A stretch of DNA of 64,000 nucleotides from Wolbachia endosymbiont (group B) of Gerris lacustris (GCF_964028355.1 NZ_OZ034761.1:1178001-1242000), one strand, 5' to 3'. Shown: positions 1 through 8,671, numbered from the stretch's first letter. A program made the numbers and translations. The notes: generated from the letters alone by a model not told the origin.

Positions 1-408
1 TAAAGTCCAAAGATCAATAATATCACCACTGATTCCCTTAGTAAAATTACGCCAGTTTCCAGCTTCTTTACCCACTATTTTAACCGTAATCATATCCCCG
101 TCACAGTTGCCAACATAAGTCCTCTCTCGATAAAAATTACCGTTTGGAATTAGGTAAGGTACACACTCCTTAATATTATCAATCAATAATCCTTTTATTT
201 CCTTTCTCTGCATAAAACCCCCATACATAATTTTCATACGTTTAGAGCTGAGATTAGCTAGCTCACAAACAGTTTCAAAAGACTCTGAATCAAACCATTT
301 AATTGCTTCTTTCTTTAGCTCTAGATTTTTTCCTGCTGTATCTTTGATAGCTCTCTCAATTACAGCAATCCAGAGCTTCCCTTCGTCGTACTTCAAAATG
401 GCAACCAA
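1..408 (-). CDS. phage WO primase-like protein, 5' part only (runs off the left edge)
   Basis: An open frame without stops runs from a TTG codon at 408 to the window edge. It overlaps the end of the DUF669-like gene by 16 bases, as expected inside a tight phage operon. The first 65 codons encode a charged helical segment (LWIAVIERAIKDTAGK). From the in-frame ATG at 213, which has a G-rich stretch just upstream, the protein reads like the N-terminus of phage primases: a glycine/aromatic stretch with NWRNFTKGISGDIIDLW, the pattern seen ahead of toprim domains. It may be one protein or two genes that happen to share a frame. The toprim and helicase parts would lie outside the window, so the function is inferred from this N-terminal pattern and from the replication genes beside it. 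Confidence 0.5.
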   Translation of the reverse strand, partial: MVAILKYDEGKLWIAVIERAIKDTAGKNLELKKEAIKWFDSESFETVCELANLSSKRMKIMYGGFMQRKEIKGLLIDNIKECVPYLIPNGNFYRERTYVGNCDGDMITVKIVGKEAGNWRNFTKGISGDIIDLWTL

Positions 409-881
409 TCAACTTCAGATTGTTCTGGAGTAATAACCTTAGCAATCTTGTTCTTTTCTCCATACCGATCAGCTTCAATACCAACTTTTGCAGTAAACTC
501 TACCCCGTTAAAGTCAGCTATAGAGTTGACTTTTCTAGCAATAGCTGCTTTTTCTGAAGTGTCATTTGAATGAATGTTCCGTGCTGACTCCAAAATACTT
601 CTAAGCATAGAACGACCAGATTCTCCCCAGATGTCTTCTTCACCTTCTGCTTTGCCACTTTTGACACCTATAATCTGAAAAATCTTGCGTTTTGCATATG
701 GACCTTCAGTGATAGTAAATTCAGCGTTTAAATAGATGCTGCCAGTAGTGTAGCTTTTCGTGAACCAATTCTCATAACCTCCAGGCTTTATTGCCATTTT
801 TACCTTGACTATTGTACCTTTCGGTATTAAATTGCTCTGCAGTTTTGCGTTATTAAAATCAGTTAAAAAATCTGATAACAT
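393..881 (-). CDS. phage WO DUF669-like single-strand DNA-binding protein
   Basis: 162 residues. The ATG follows a clear AGGAGA ribosome binding site. The central part (YLNAEFTITEGPYAKRKIFQ, then WGESGRSMLRSILESARNI, then a C-terminal VITPEQ) matches the pattern of DUF669-type phage proteins, which behave as single-strand DNA-binding or annealing partners. The gene ends a run of three minus-strand genes with gaps of 23 and 26 bases, behind a RepA-like ATPase and a Sak4-like recombinase. Sak4 proteins usually work with an SSB, so the context supports a role in phage DNA replication or recombination. The family assignment is from memory of the pattern, and the biochemical role is inferred. Confidence 0.55.
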   Translation of the reverse strand: MLSDFLTDFNNAKLQSNLIPKGTIVKVKMAIKPGGYENWFTKSYTTGSIYLNAEFTITEGPYAKRKIFQIIGVKSGKAEGEEDIWGESGRSMLRSILESARNIHSNDTSEKAAIARKVNSIADFNGVEFTAKVGIEADRYGEKNKIAKVITPEQSEVDWLPF

Positions 882-907
882 ATTGTCTCCTATAAATTAA
901 GTAAAAA

Positions 908-1717
908 TCAGTTACTCCATTGGTCTGCAAGCTTCCAACGACCATCTATCTTATCGACAAGCTTACTTGCTACACATTCACCATTACGAAGCTCAAATAC
1001 TATTTGACGGACAGTGCTTTCCTCATCATGAGCAAACATCACCATGCCAGTGCTATAAAATCCACGTAAAGATCCAGCACCACTTAGGCCTTGAAATGGA
1101 TCTTCTTCTAACATTTTTTTGGATAGTTTTTTTGTATGGTGAGTGAGTATTATGCCCGAATCTGGATTGATAACATTTCTCAGTCTTTCAAGTGTTTTTT
1201 GCAAGAAGAATAACATAGCGCTATTGTCGTTTTCATTGCCATATTCACTTGAGTTAAAAATGTTACGAAGAGGATCGACGGCAATAATATCAGGTTTGAA
1301 ACGCTCTTTGATAACATTTTTAATTTCATCTATTTCTTCACTGCTGAAAGATAATTGTACTCTTGGTGTAATGATTAAATTATTGGCAGCTATATTCAAA
1401 AGTTCGTTATCCAGTTGAAGTTGTTGCAAACGTTCTTTCATATATTCATATTCAATTTCAGTTTGCAGATAGAAAATTTTCATAGGTTTGCTTGGAGTCA
1501 TACCCAAAAATGAAACTCCAGCAGCCATGTGAATCAACCAGGAAATAAGAAAATCACTCTTGCCAATCTTAGGTGGGCCACCCAGTACCAATAGACCTCT
1601 TTTAGTTAGAATCCTTGGTGCGATTATATCTTCTGGTATTGGCGATTGATCATCCAAGTATTCTTTTACACTGAAAAAGGGAATTTTTTGACCGATATTG
1701 AAAAAGCTTTGTTCCAT
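908..1717 (-). CDS. phage WO RepA-like AAA ATPase (KaiC/AAA_25 fold)
   Basis: 269 residues, with a GGAGA ribosome binding site ahead of the ATG. A Walker A loop GGPPKIGKS sits near residues 46-54 and a Walker B-like DIIAVDPL near the middle. A later THHTKK segment resembles the sensor motif of hexameric RepA/DnaB-type helicases and KaiC-like ATPases. Proteins of this type act as phage or plasmid replicative helicases or helicase loaders. It is the second gene of the presumed operon started by the Sak4-like gene 23 bases upstream. It has a full set of ATPase motifs and no frameshift, so it looks functional. Whether it is a true helicase or a loader cannot be told here. Confidence 0.7.
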   Translation of the reverse strand: MEQSFFNIGQKIPFFSVKEYLDDQSPIPEDIIAPRILTKRGLLVLGGPPKIGKSDFLISWLIHMAAGVSFLGMTPSKPMKIFYLQTEIEYEYMKERLQQLQLDNELLNIAANNLIITPRVQLSFSSEEIDEIKNVIKERFKPDIIAVDPLRNIFNSSEYGNENDNSAMLFFLQKTLERLRNVINPDSGIILTHHTKKLSKKMLEEDPFQGLSGAGSLRGFYSTGMVMFAHDEESTVRQIVFELRNGECVASKLVDKIDGRWKLADQWSN

Positions 1718-1740
1718 AATAATTATTCTCCAATTTTTAA

Positions 1741-2547
1741 TTAAACAATAGGAGCAAAAGTTTTGGCTTTAATTTTCGCAAGTAATTTACCTAAATGCGG
1801 TTCTTCAACCATATCAAGGCAGCCACTTCGATCTTTAGCAGGGTATCCCCAAGTATTAATAGTCTGACAGACAAATGAACGTTTCTCTGTATCATCATCT
1901 TTCTTGATTCCAACCATGCTGATTACCTCATCAACTATCCCTGGAATCTCACTAGCAGTTTTAGCACCTTCACATTGAGGTAGCCAAGTTGGACGATTGC
2001 AGTCATCGAGATATTGACCTAATGTGCCAACTATTATGATGTCTTTATCTCTGATATGTTGAAACTGATTGAGCCAAGCCATCATCTCTTGAGCAAGCAA
2101 CCCATAAGCAGCTCTTTTATCTTCTTTTCCTGATCTATCAGAAAAAGCTTCAGGTTGCATCCTTGCCCATAAAAGACATAAACGTGAAGCAACGGTTATA
2201 CTATCTACAAAGATGCATCGGTATTTAGAAACTTCAGAAAGAAGATCTTTGTGCTTGCTACAGGCATGCTCATAGTGTTTTTGACTATACGCTTGATCAG
2301 ATTTTAGTGCAGGGTTCGGACCACCAATTAGGCAGGCAATATCCCGAGCTTGATTCCAAGTACGAACACTAATTGAATCTCCCTGCCAATCTTGAACAGC
2401 AAGCAGACCTGCTTCAAAGTCAAGACATAGTGTTGGTTCACTTATAGTCTTTAAGAGGCTGGTTTTACCAATACCGTAAGGACCAAAGATCACAATTTTT
2501 GCTCCTGTTTGTGTCTTCATTCGTTCATCTCTATCAATTATTTTCAT
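1741..2547 (-). CDS. phage WO Sak4-like AAA ATPase (AAA_24, single-strand annealing/recombinase)
   Basis: 268 residues. The Walker A GPYGIGKTS lies at residues 22-30, a Walker B with CIFVDSI follows the long helical middle, and the IVGTLGQYLDDCNRPTWLPQCEG segment carries the sensor region of AAA_24 proteins. This family includes the Sak4 phage recombinases, RecA-like cores that anneal single strands together with a phage SSB. The start is set by an AGGAG ribosome binding site 6 bases before the ATG. It is the first gene after the conserved promoter-like motif at 2572-2607 and therefore probably the first gene of the early operon. Family assignment is fairly safe; the recombinase role is inferred from the family and from the adjacent DUF669-like gene. 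Confidence 0.65.
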   Translation of the reverse strand: MKIIDRDERMKTQTGAKIVIFGPYGIGKTSLLKTISEPTLCLDFEAGLLAVQDWQGDSISVRTWNQARDIACLIGGPNPALKSDQAYSQKHYEHACSKHKDLLSEVSKYRCIFVDSITVASRLCLLWARMQPEAFSDRSGKEDKRAAYGLLAQEMMAWLNQFQHIRDKDIIIVGTLGQYLDDCNRPTWLPQCEGAKTASEIPGIVDEVISMVGIKKDDDTEKRSFVCQTINTWGYPAKDRSGCLDMVEEPHLGKLLAKIKAKTFAPIV

Positions 2548-2571
2548 TTTTCTCCTGGTTTAATCACTCAG

Positions 2572-2607
2572 ATATATATACACGGTGACCTAGGTAATTC
2601 GTCCAAA
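2572..2607 (-). promoter_or_regulatory. bipartite phage promoter-like motif, copy 1
   Basis: Read on the minus strand, TTTGGACGAATT is followed after 9 bases by ACCGTGTATATATAT, then a purine-rich ribosome binding site and the ATG of the Sak4-like gene. The same two blocks occur, with an 8-base gap, upstream of the tail operon at 3500-3534 on the other strand. There are 27 identical positions in an otherwise unrelated sequence. The spacing does not fit an ordinary sigma-70 promoter, and the two copies flank a phage sigma-like gene, which suggests a phage-specific promoter. Promoter function is inferred. Confidence 0.6.
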
Positions 2608-2623
2608 ACTTATCGAGCAAATC

Positions 2624-3115
2624 TCATTTTAAAGATGAAAATTTATCGCGTATTTGCCTTAAAATGTTGTAGACAGTTGTTTTTGGTATACCTGTTATTT
2701 TTGCAGCTTCAGTAATAGTAGAAACCTTAAGCAGCTCACATAGTTTTCTATGAGATTTCGGTAATTTTGAGATTATATTTTTTACGTCAATGTATACCAT
2801 TATATCATCTTCAAGATATTTAGAATCTGGTATGTTATCATCAATACCAAAGTTAATCTGACGTTTAGTGCATAGTTGGTTACGCAAGAGGTTACGAGCA
2901 CGACGTCTAGTTAAATTAGCAACAAAAGTATTAAAGCTACTTCTTGTTTTATCATACAGACTAAGGCAAGGCCAAACCTCACAAAAAAGTTCCAGCTCTA
3001 TATCTTCAAGATTCTTATCAATAAAACAGCTAATATGATTAAGACAGCTAGCATAGTACTTTATATATTTAACAATTATCGGATCAACGCCTGAAAAAGA
3101 ATTTTTAGATTTCAT
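2624..3115 (-). CDS. phage WO sigma-70-like factor
   Basis: 163 residues. The N-terminal half (LEDIELELFCEVWPCLSLYDKTRSSFNTFVANLTRRRARNLLR) has the shape of sigma region 2 in small ECF-like factors. The C-terminal half has a helix-turn-helix, LPKSHRKLCELL followed by TITEAAKITGIPKTTVYNIL, typical of sigma region 4. A CGAGG ribosome binding site precedes the ATG. The gene lies between two copies of an identical promoter-like motif that face the phage recombination operon and the phage tail operon. A factor that redirects host RNA polymerase to these sites is the obvious hypothesis, though it is not shown by the sequence alone. It could also be a simple HTH regulator of sigma-like fold. Confidence 0.7.
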   Translation of the reverse strand: MKSKNSFSGVDPIIVKYIKYYASCLNHISCFIDKNLEDIELELFCEVWPCLSLYDKTRSSFNTFVANLTRRRARNLLRNQLCTKRQINFGIDDNIPDSKYLEDDIMVYIDVKNIISKLPKSHRKLCELLKVSTITEAAKITGIPKTTVYNILRQIRDKFSSLK

Positions 3116-3176
3116 AAAAACCTCGAATAATCAAAGATTTATTACTAATTCTTCTTTCGAGACCCTGCAGAATTTA

Positions 3177-3288
3177 AATAAGAGTAATTTGTCTATTATG
3201 AAAAATAGAATAAGATAATAGTTATTTTATTAATAGATCAAATAAGACTTCTCTAAAATTAAATAAGACAGATGAAAATCGAATAAGA
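3177..3288. repeat. five AATAAGA direct repeats between divergent phage operons
   Basis: The heptamer AATAAGA occurs at 3177, 3209, 3241, 3262 and 3282 on the plus strand, spaced 32, 32, 21 and 20 bases apart, roughly whole or one-and-a-half helical-turn multiples. The cluster lies in the 440-base gap between the sigma-like gene and the tail operon. It may be a regulator-binding array. No gene is visible in this gap apart from the promoter-like motif at its right end. Confidence 0.45.
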
Positions 3289-3499
3289 GAGGATTTGATT
3301 TCCAGTGAATTGCTGAAATGTAAAATATATTCACCTTGGTCTTCCCAATAACGAAAATTGATATAAGCTAGTTAGAAAGATTGGCTAATTTCCAAAAATC
3401 TTATTTAAACAGTGGAATATTGTATTGATGCACTACTTTTCTATGATTTAGTTGATTTTCAAAAGCTGCCTTAAAATTATTTAAACTTTTTTTATATTG

Positions 3500-3534
3500 T
3501 TTGGACGAATTGTTGAGCAACCGTGTATATATAT
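3500..3534 (+). promoter_or_regulatory. bipartite phage promoter-like motif, copy 2
   Basis: TTTGGACGAATT, 8 bases, then ACCGTGTATATATAT, then a CAGGAG ribosome binding site and the ATG of the first tail gene at 3557. Both blocks are identical to the copy ahead of the Sak4-like gene at 2572-2607. The run-on AT stretch extends the second block to TATAAT at 3532-3537, but this is about 25 bases from the TTGGAC, too far for a standard -35/-10 pair. Confidence 0.6.
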
Positions 3535-3556
3535 AATACAGGAGCCAAACTTTCAA

Positions 3557-4240
3557 ATGTCAATTCTCACACAATCAGGAAGAGCAGCAATAGCAGCAAG
3601 TATAAAAGAGCAGTCTCTACATCTTGCCTGGGGCAGTGGTGATGCAAGCTGGAAAAGTAGTCATCAAGTCGAAAAAGTTTTTGTTGAGGATGAAATAGCC
3701 CTAGATCACCATCCCATTAAAGACGTAAAAGTTTTTATCGGACAAACAACTTATCAGCCAAGTGTTGACTATACAGTTGATAGTAGTACTGGTCTAATAA
3801 AACGTACGGAAAATAGCTCTATTCCAGTAAGTGATAAAGTTACTGTACAGTATACTGAAAGCACACCACCTGAACCTATAAATTCTATAAAGCTCTTGAA
3901 TGAACTTGGCAGACGTACTGCGGATGAAGTGCTATTCTGCACAGGTGATGAAAATGGCGAACTTATAACTCCTTCTGGAAGGTTTAGGCCCTCAAATGTA
4001 CCAACCAACAATCTTTTTCTCAAATTCACTTTCGATTTCACGGATGCAGCAAATCAAGTTATACGGGAATTAGGGGTTATGGTTGGTACTAAAGTAAAAG
4101 AAGGGTTACCTATAGGACAGAGATATTTTGAACCAAAAGACGTGGAAAATTCGGGAATTTTGTTAGTTTTAGAACACACCGTACCACTTATCAGAACTGC
4201 AGCAACCAGGGAAACTTTTTCATTTGTTGTAACTTTTTGA
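3557..4240 (+). CDS. phage WO tail-module protein, unassigned
   Basis: 227 residues from the ATG at 3557, chosen because it follows a CAGGAG ribosome binding site. An upstream in-frame ATG at 3497 would place the start inside the promoter-like motif. No catalytic motif is visible. The protein is mostly beta-strand-like and polar, with VTVQYTESTPPEPINSIKLLNELGRR in the middle and a C-terminus VPLIRTAATRETFSFVVTF typical of virion structural proteins. It is the first gene of the tail operon, with only 6 bases to the DUF4815 gene. A baseplate or tail-tip component is likely from position, but I do not recognise the family. Confidence 0.6.
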   Translation: MSILTQSGRAAIAASIKEQSLHLAWGSGDASWKSSHQVEKVFVEDEIALDHHPIKDVKVFIGQTTYQPSVDYTVDSSTGLIKRTENSSIPVSDKVTVQYTESTPPEPINSIKLLNELGRRTADEVLFCTGDENGELITPSGRFRPSNVPTNNLFLKFTFDFTDAANQVIRELGVMVGTKVKEGLPIGQRYFEPKDVENSGILLVLEHTVPLIRTAATRETFSFVVTF

Positions 4241-4246
4241 AACAAA

Positions 4247-6169
4247 ATGACCTTAAATAGTTATTATAACCGCTTTAATCCTGACAAAGAATACGAAAAA
4301 AGCTTATTTCTTGCTGGAAGAGGTTTGCAATCTGCAGAATTAAACGAGACTCAGGAGTATGCTCTCTCTAAGCTTAAAGGCATAGGAGATGCAATATTTC
4401 GTGATGGTGATGTTGTAACAGGAAGCAATTGTATTATAGATAGAGAAACTGGTAAAGTTACGCTTGAATCAGGAAAAATCTATCTTCGTGGAGCAGTTAG
4501 AAAAGTCGAAAAAGAAGAATTTATTATTCCACTGAGTACCACAGTGCGTATAGGTGTTTATTATCTAGAATCTACGATTACAGAACTTGAGGACGAAAAT
4601 CTTCGTGATCCTGCAGTTGGCACAAGAAACTACCAGGAAGTAGGCGCAGCAAGGCTTAAAGTTTCCACCATTTGGGGTTATCAAGCAGAAGGTCTTTCTC
4701 CACGTTTTTCTGAAGGAGAGTTTTATCCAATCTATAACATTGAAAATGGAGTATTAATAGAACATTCACCGCCACCACAAGCAAACATAGTAACTACTGC
4801 TCTTGCTCGTTATGACAAAGAAGCAAATGGTTCCTACGTTGTAAATGGTCTTGAAGTAATGTTCTTGCAAAGGGACGAAAAAGGTGGAGAAATATTTGTG
4901 ATTAATGAGGGCAAAGCTCATGTTGATGGCTATGAGATTGAACTTCCTCACAGTATTCGTGTTTCTTTTGATGAAGATCCTGATATAAAATCAGTTGAAT
5001 CAGAACCGCATACTTTTCAGCCAAATAGCCAAAGAGTAATGGAACTTAAAGTTAATGATTTTCCAATAAGTGAAATCAAAAAAGTAGATATAACTGTTCA
5101 AAAAACTATTACCATTACTCACGGTTCATATTCAGGAGCCATTGATCCGATACCTGACTCTGCAGTACTTGAAATTATTCAAATTAAACAAGGCAACGTT
5201 ATTTATGAAAACAGCATAGATTATAAACTAAACGCAGGAAACGTTGATTGGTCATTACCCGGCAAAGAACCAGCTCCTGGAAGTAGTTATCAAATAACTT
5301 ACCGCTTTCGCACTCATGTAAGTCCTGAAGATATAAGTGAGCAGGGGTGTAAAGTAAAAGGAGCAGTTGATAACAGCTTGGTTTTGATAGATTATACCTG
5401 GAAAATGCCCCGCTTTGATTTAATTACTATCGATAGCAAAGGGGTGGTAAGGAGAATAAAAGGAATTTCCCATTCTTGGCGACCATCAATGCCTAAAGCA
5501 CCTAACGGACAACTTTTGCTTTGCTATATTCATCAGACATGGAAAGAAGGTGAAAAAGTGAAAGTAGTGAATAGTGCTATTCATGCTGTGCCGATGAATG
5601 AACTTGAAGCAATGAAAAAAGGAATAAATGATCTTTATGCGCTGGTTGCAGAGGAACGTTTACGCAGTGATGCAAATTCAAGAGAACCTACAACGAAAAA
5701 AGGAGTATTTGTTGATTCGTTTTTTGACGATGATATGCGTGATCAGGGAATTGTTCAGTCTGCAGCGATAGTAAACAAGGAACTAATTTTACCGATAAAC
5801 GTAGAAATCATTGATGTTGAAAGAGGTAGAGAACCTTATTTGTTGCCGTATAAACTTGAACCGGTACTAGAACAGCTCTTACAGACTAAAGGAGAAAAGA
5901 TCAATCCATATCAAGCTTTTGATCCAGTCCCGGCACAAATTACTCTAAATAAAAACATTGATCACTGGACGGAGGTAAAAACAAATTGGAAAAGTCCAGT
6001 AACCAGAGTATTTAATGCTAAAGAAACGACAGAGCTATTGTCAAGTAATTCTTATGAAGCTGAATTTATGAGAGAAGCGGTACAGAATTTTGAAATTGAA
6101 GGTTTTTCCCCGAATGAAAAGCTCAAGGAGGTGAAGTTCGATGGTGTCTTCATTCAGCCTACTGCGTAA
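4247..6169 (+). CDS. phage WO DUF4815 tail protein, N-terminal part
   Basis: 640 residues. The N-terminus (SYYNRFNPDKEYEKSLFLAGRGLQSAELNETQ) and the following beta-rich region with RDGDVVTGS and SGKIYLRG match DUF4815 phage tail/baseplate proteins. The stop TAA at 6167-6169 lies in the same frame as the next gene, which begins 12 bases later and carries the sequence that normally continues this family (GKLKGKIKIPANIPAGTKLVQF). The two together therefore look like one long DUF4815 protein split by an in-frame stop. The second part has its own GAGGT ribosome binding site and could still be made separately. The role is a structural tail component, probably baseplate or fibre base. Confidence 0.7.
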   Translation: MTLNSYYNRFNPDKEYEKSLFLAGRGLQSAELNETQEYALSKLKGIGDAIFRDGDVVTGSNCIIDRETGKVTLESGKIYLRGAVRKVEKEEFIIPLSTTVRIGVYYLESTITELEDENLRDPAVGTRNYQEVGAARLKVSTIWGYQAEGLSPRFSEGEFYPIYNIENGVLIEHSPPPQANIVTTALARYDKEANGSYVVNGLEVMFLQRDEKGGEIFVINEGKAHVDGYEIELPHSIRVSFDEDPDIKSVESEPHTFQPNSQRVMELKVNDFPISEIKKVDITVQKTITITHGSYSGAIDPIPDSAVLEIIQIKQGNVIYENSIDYKLNAGNVDWSLPGKEPAPGSSYQITYRFRTHVSPEDISEQGCKVKGAVDNSLVLIDYTWKMPRFDLITIDSKGVVRRIKGISHSWRPSMPKAPNGQLLLCYIHQTWKEGEKVKVVNSAIHAVPMNELEAMKKGINDLYALVAEERLRSDANSREPTTKKGVFVDSFFDDDMRDQGIVQSAAIVNKELILPINVEIIDVERGREPYLLPYKLEPVLEQLLQTKGEKINPYQAFDPVPAQITLNKNIDHWTEVKTNWKSPVTRVFNAKETTELLSSNSYEAEFMREAVQNFEIEGFSPNEKLKEVKFDGVFIQPTA

Positions 6170-6763
6170 GAGGTAAAAAATATGCTCACAACTAACAACC
6201 AGGGAAAATTAAAGGGAAAGATAAAAATCCCAGCAAATATTCCAGCAGGTACTAAATTAGTACAGTTTTACGGGGATAAAGGAAGCTATGGAGAAGCAAC
6301 GTATACTGGTAAAAAAACTATTACCATAGAAGAGAGAAGAAGAGTTATCGCAACAAGAAGAGTTGATCCATTAGCGCAAACATTTACTTTAAATGAGAGC
6401 AGACACATAGGAGGTCTAGAGTTATGGTTTATAAATAAAGGCAAAAAACGTGTTGTTGTGCAGATTAGAGAAACAACATTGGGAATGCCCTCGCAGACTG
6501 TCATTGCTGAAAGTTATATTGAGCCAAAAGATATAAAGATAGATGGCACAGCAACACGTATTACTTGGTCTCCTGTCTGGTGTGAAGCTGGCAGAGAATA
6601 TGCAATAGTTTTACTTACCGATGATGCAGGTACTGCAGTAAAAATAGCAGAACTTGGCAAATATGATGCAGTAAATAGCCGCTGGGTAACAAGTCAGCCA
6701 TATCAAGTAGGAGTATTACTGTCATCAAGCAATGCAAGCACCTGGACTCCACATCAGAACTTA

Positions 6764-7866
6764 TACCAATTCCCGCTATACAAGCAACGAATAGACAATA
6801 ATGGAAAAAAAGCCATACTGGAGTAAGTAAAATAGCGAGGTTTAGATGGCATTAAGATCAAAATTATTGGATGAAAAAGTGGTGGAATCAGCAAAAGAGA
6901 TGCTGAAGAAAGTAAGAAATAATGCGTATGTTGCAAAAAAACTAAATGCTGTAATTGCAGCAAAAAAGCACAGTATAACAGCTGTAGCAAAAATATGTTG
7001 CATTTCGAGAAAGGCAATTACTACATGGATAAAGCACATAAAATTTGGAAGAAAAGAAAAATTATTTTCTCCACCTCAACGCCGTAGAAAAACTATATTG
7101 AACCAAAGTCAACTTGAACAAATTGAGGTGTGGATAGAGGAAAACCCCAATATTACTATTAGAGAAATGAGAATAAGAATCCAAGAAAGATTTGGTTTGA
7201 ATATCAGCAAATCCACAATACATCGTAATATGCAAAGAATGAAATTCTCATATATCACACCAAGACCAGTTCATAGTGGACAGGATAAAAATAAGCAAGA
7301 GGAGTTTAAAAAAAAACCTCAATGAAACTATTGTCATGCATTCTGAAAAAGAGCTATTTTTCTTCGATGAATCACGGTTTGGTACACATTCAAAAGTTGG
7401 ACATGGGTGGTTTAAAAAAGGCAGTAGGACACAGGTTAAGGTAAAATTAGGTAGGGAAAATTTTTATCTCTATAGTGCAGTTAATCCCAGAAATGGAGAG
7501 AATTTTAGCTTATTTGCACCAAACGTCAACACTGCTTGTATAAATATATTCCTTGAACAGATGTCGCAATATTTAGGAATACGAAAGGCTTTTCTCGTGA
7601 TGGATTGCGCTAGTTGGCATAAGTCAAAAAGTTTAAAGATACCTAAAAATATCGAAATTATATACCTACCACCATACTCACCTGACCTCAATCCTGTTGA
7701 GAGGTTTTGGTTATATATAAAACAGAACATTTTGCGCAATAAAATCTACGATACAATTGTTCTGCTTGAGAGCGCTTTGTGTAAATTTATTACCTCTCTT
7801 TCCCCTTCCACGGTTAAACAACTCTGCAATGCTTCTTATTTGGTTCATTAATAATGAGAGTTGGTA
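6764..7866 (+). mobile_element. IS630-family insertion sequence, copy 1
   Basis: 1103 bp, from TACCAATTCCCGCTAT to an inverted imperfect match ending GAGTTGGTA. The flanking TTA at 6761-6763 and 7867-7869 is the target duplication; taking it as 3 bp restores the reading frame of the host tail gene, whereas a 2-bp TA duplication would not. The IS is inserted within the DUF4815 gene, transposase in the same direction. Confidence 0.92.
6846..7851 (+). CDS. IS630 transposase (two overlapping frames)
   Basis: The upstream frame, 6846-7325 (159 residues), carries the helix-turn-helix domain (SITAVAKICCISRKAITTWIKH, then a second winged-helix part with IRIQERFGLNISKSTIHRNM). The downstream frame, from 7276 to 7851, carries the DDE catalytic domain: D in FFFDESRFG, D in FLVMDCASWHKS, and E in PYSPDLNPVERFW. 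The two are joined by skipping one base in the run of nine A at 7308-7316, so slippage there would give one protein of about 335 residues. This copy differs from the others by FGRKEK instead of FGREEK. All catalytic residues are present. Confidence 0.9.
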
Positions 7867-8476
7867 TTAGATTTAACGTTTCGGCTTTTGGCTGCAAAAT
7901 TTAGCGAAGTTTCTCACATTATTGATCTTGGCAAGGTTACTGCAAATAACGTATCAGATTTAATTGTTTTGACGAACGTCGAAAAAGTAGCATTTGATAC
8001 CAATGTGGAATTTATTTTAACAGATGAAGAAGGAAAAGAAAATTTTTTGTCTGATAATTTGCCGCTCGCACTGCGTGAAAGAATAAATGGGGAATTAACG
8101 GTAAAAGCAAGCCTAAAAGGAGGGCGAGAGAAAAGTCCAGTGCTATATCCTGGGTTACAGCTAGTTATGGGTAATATAGGGGAAAAAGGAGATTATGTTA
8201 CAAGAAGCATTACAGCAGGAGCTAACACTAAAATTACCATAACATATGATGCACTAATACCTGGCACTGCAGATGTTAAAGCGTATGTGCAAAAAAACGT
8301 GGATTGGCAGTTAGTGAATTTAACATCAGGAAAACCAATTGGAGAAAATTGGGTGGAGAGAACTCATGTACTATCAAATTTTAACTCCAATGAGACAAGG
8401 ATAAAATTGGTTTTAAGTGGAACGGTTGTCTGTCGTCCAAAGGTAAAAAACTTGCGGGTTGTTATAACGCAAGAAA

Positions 8477-8671
8477 ATGCCAAATGATGAAACGAGGCGC
8501 GGATATCCTTTGCCACACCCAGAGAATATTGCGGTAGAAGATGTAGTACGTATTCGCAGAGCTATAGAAAAAATAGATGAAGATATTACCGAAAGAGAAG
8601 ATGAGCATAATCAACTAAAAAATAATTTTAAACGATTTAGATTTGAAACTTTTTTGAATTTTTGGGAATGA
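8477..8671 (+). CDS. small phage tail-module protein
   Basis: 64 residues, MPNDETRRGYPLPHPENIAVEDVVRIRRAIEKIDEDI then a charged helix. The ATG overlaps the end of the DUF4815 C-terminal part by 11 bases, and its own stop overlaps the ATG of the tail fibre gene (ATGA), so the three are translationally coupled. I do not recognise a named family. The N-terminus is typical of short proteins that precede tail fibres in WO and related prophages. It may be the anchoring N-terminal segment of the fibre encoded next. Confidence 0.65.
   Translation: MPNDETRRGYPLPHPENIAVEDVVRIRRAIEKIDEDITEREDEHNQLKNNFKRFRFETFLNFWE

Larger units (their letters stand above)
6182..8487 (+). pseudogene. DUF4815 tail protein, C-terminal part, interrupted by IS630 copy 1
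   Basis: Fragments 6182-6763 and 7870-8487 join in frame once the IS and one TTA duplicate are removed, giving 399 residues. The join reads TWTPHQNL then DLTFRLLAAKF. The sequence has the family hallmarks IPANIPAGTKLVQFYG, DPLAQTFTLNESRHIGGLELW, VQIRETTLGMPSQTV and CEAGREYAIVLLTDDAG. The original ORF shares a frame with the preceding 640-residue protein and was probably its continuation. As it stands the first fragment reads 20 residues into the IS before stopping, so any product lacks half of the domain. The tail operon should be non-functional in this copy. Confidence 0.75.

Noticed and set aside
3497..3556. Upstream start of the first tail gene
   Set aside because: It lies inside the promoter-like motif and has no ribosome binding site; the ATG at 3557 has CAGGAG before it.
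3116..3556. CRISPR-like array
   Set aside because: The AATAAGA repeats are only 7 bases with unequal spacing and no cas genes are present; no CRISPR was seen anywhere in the window.
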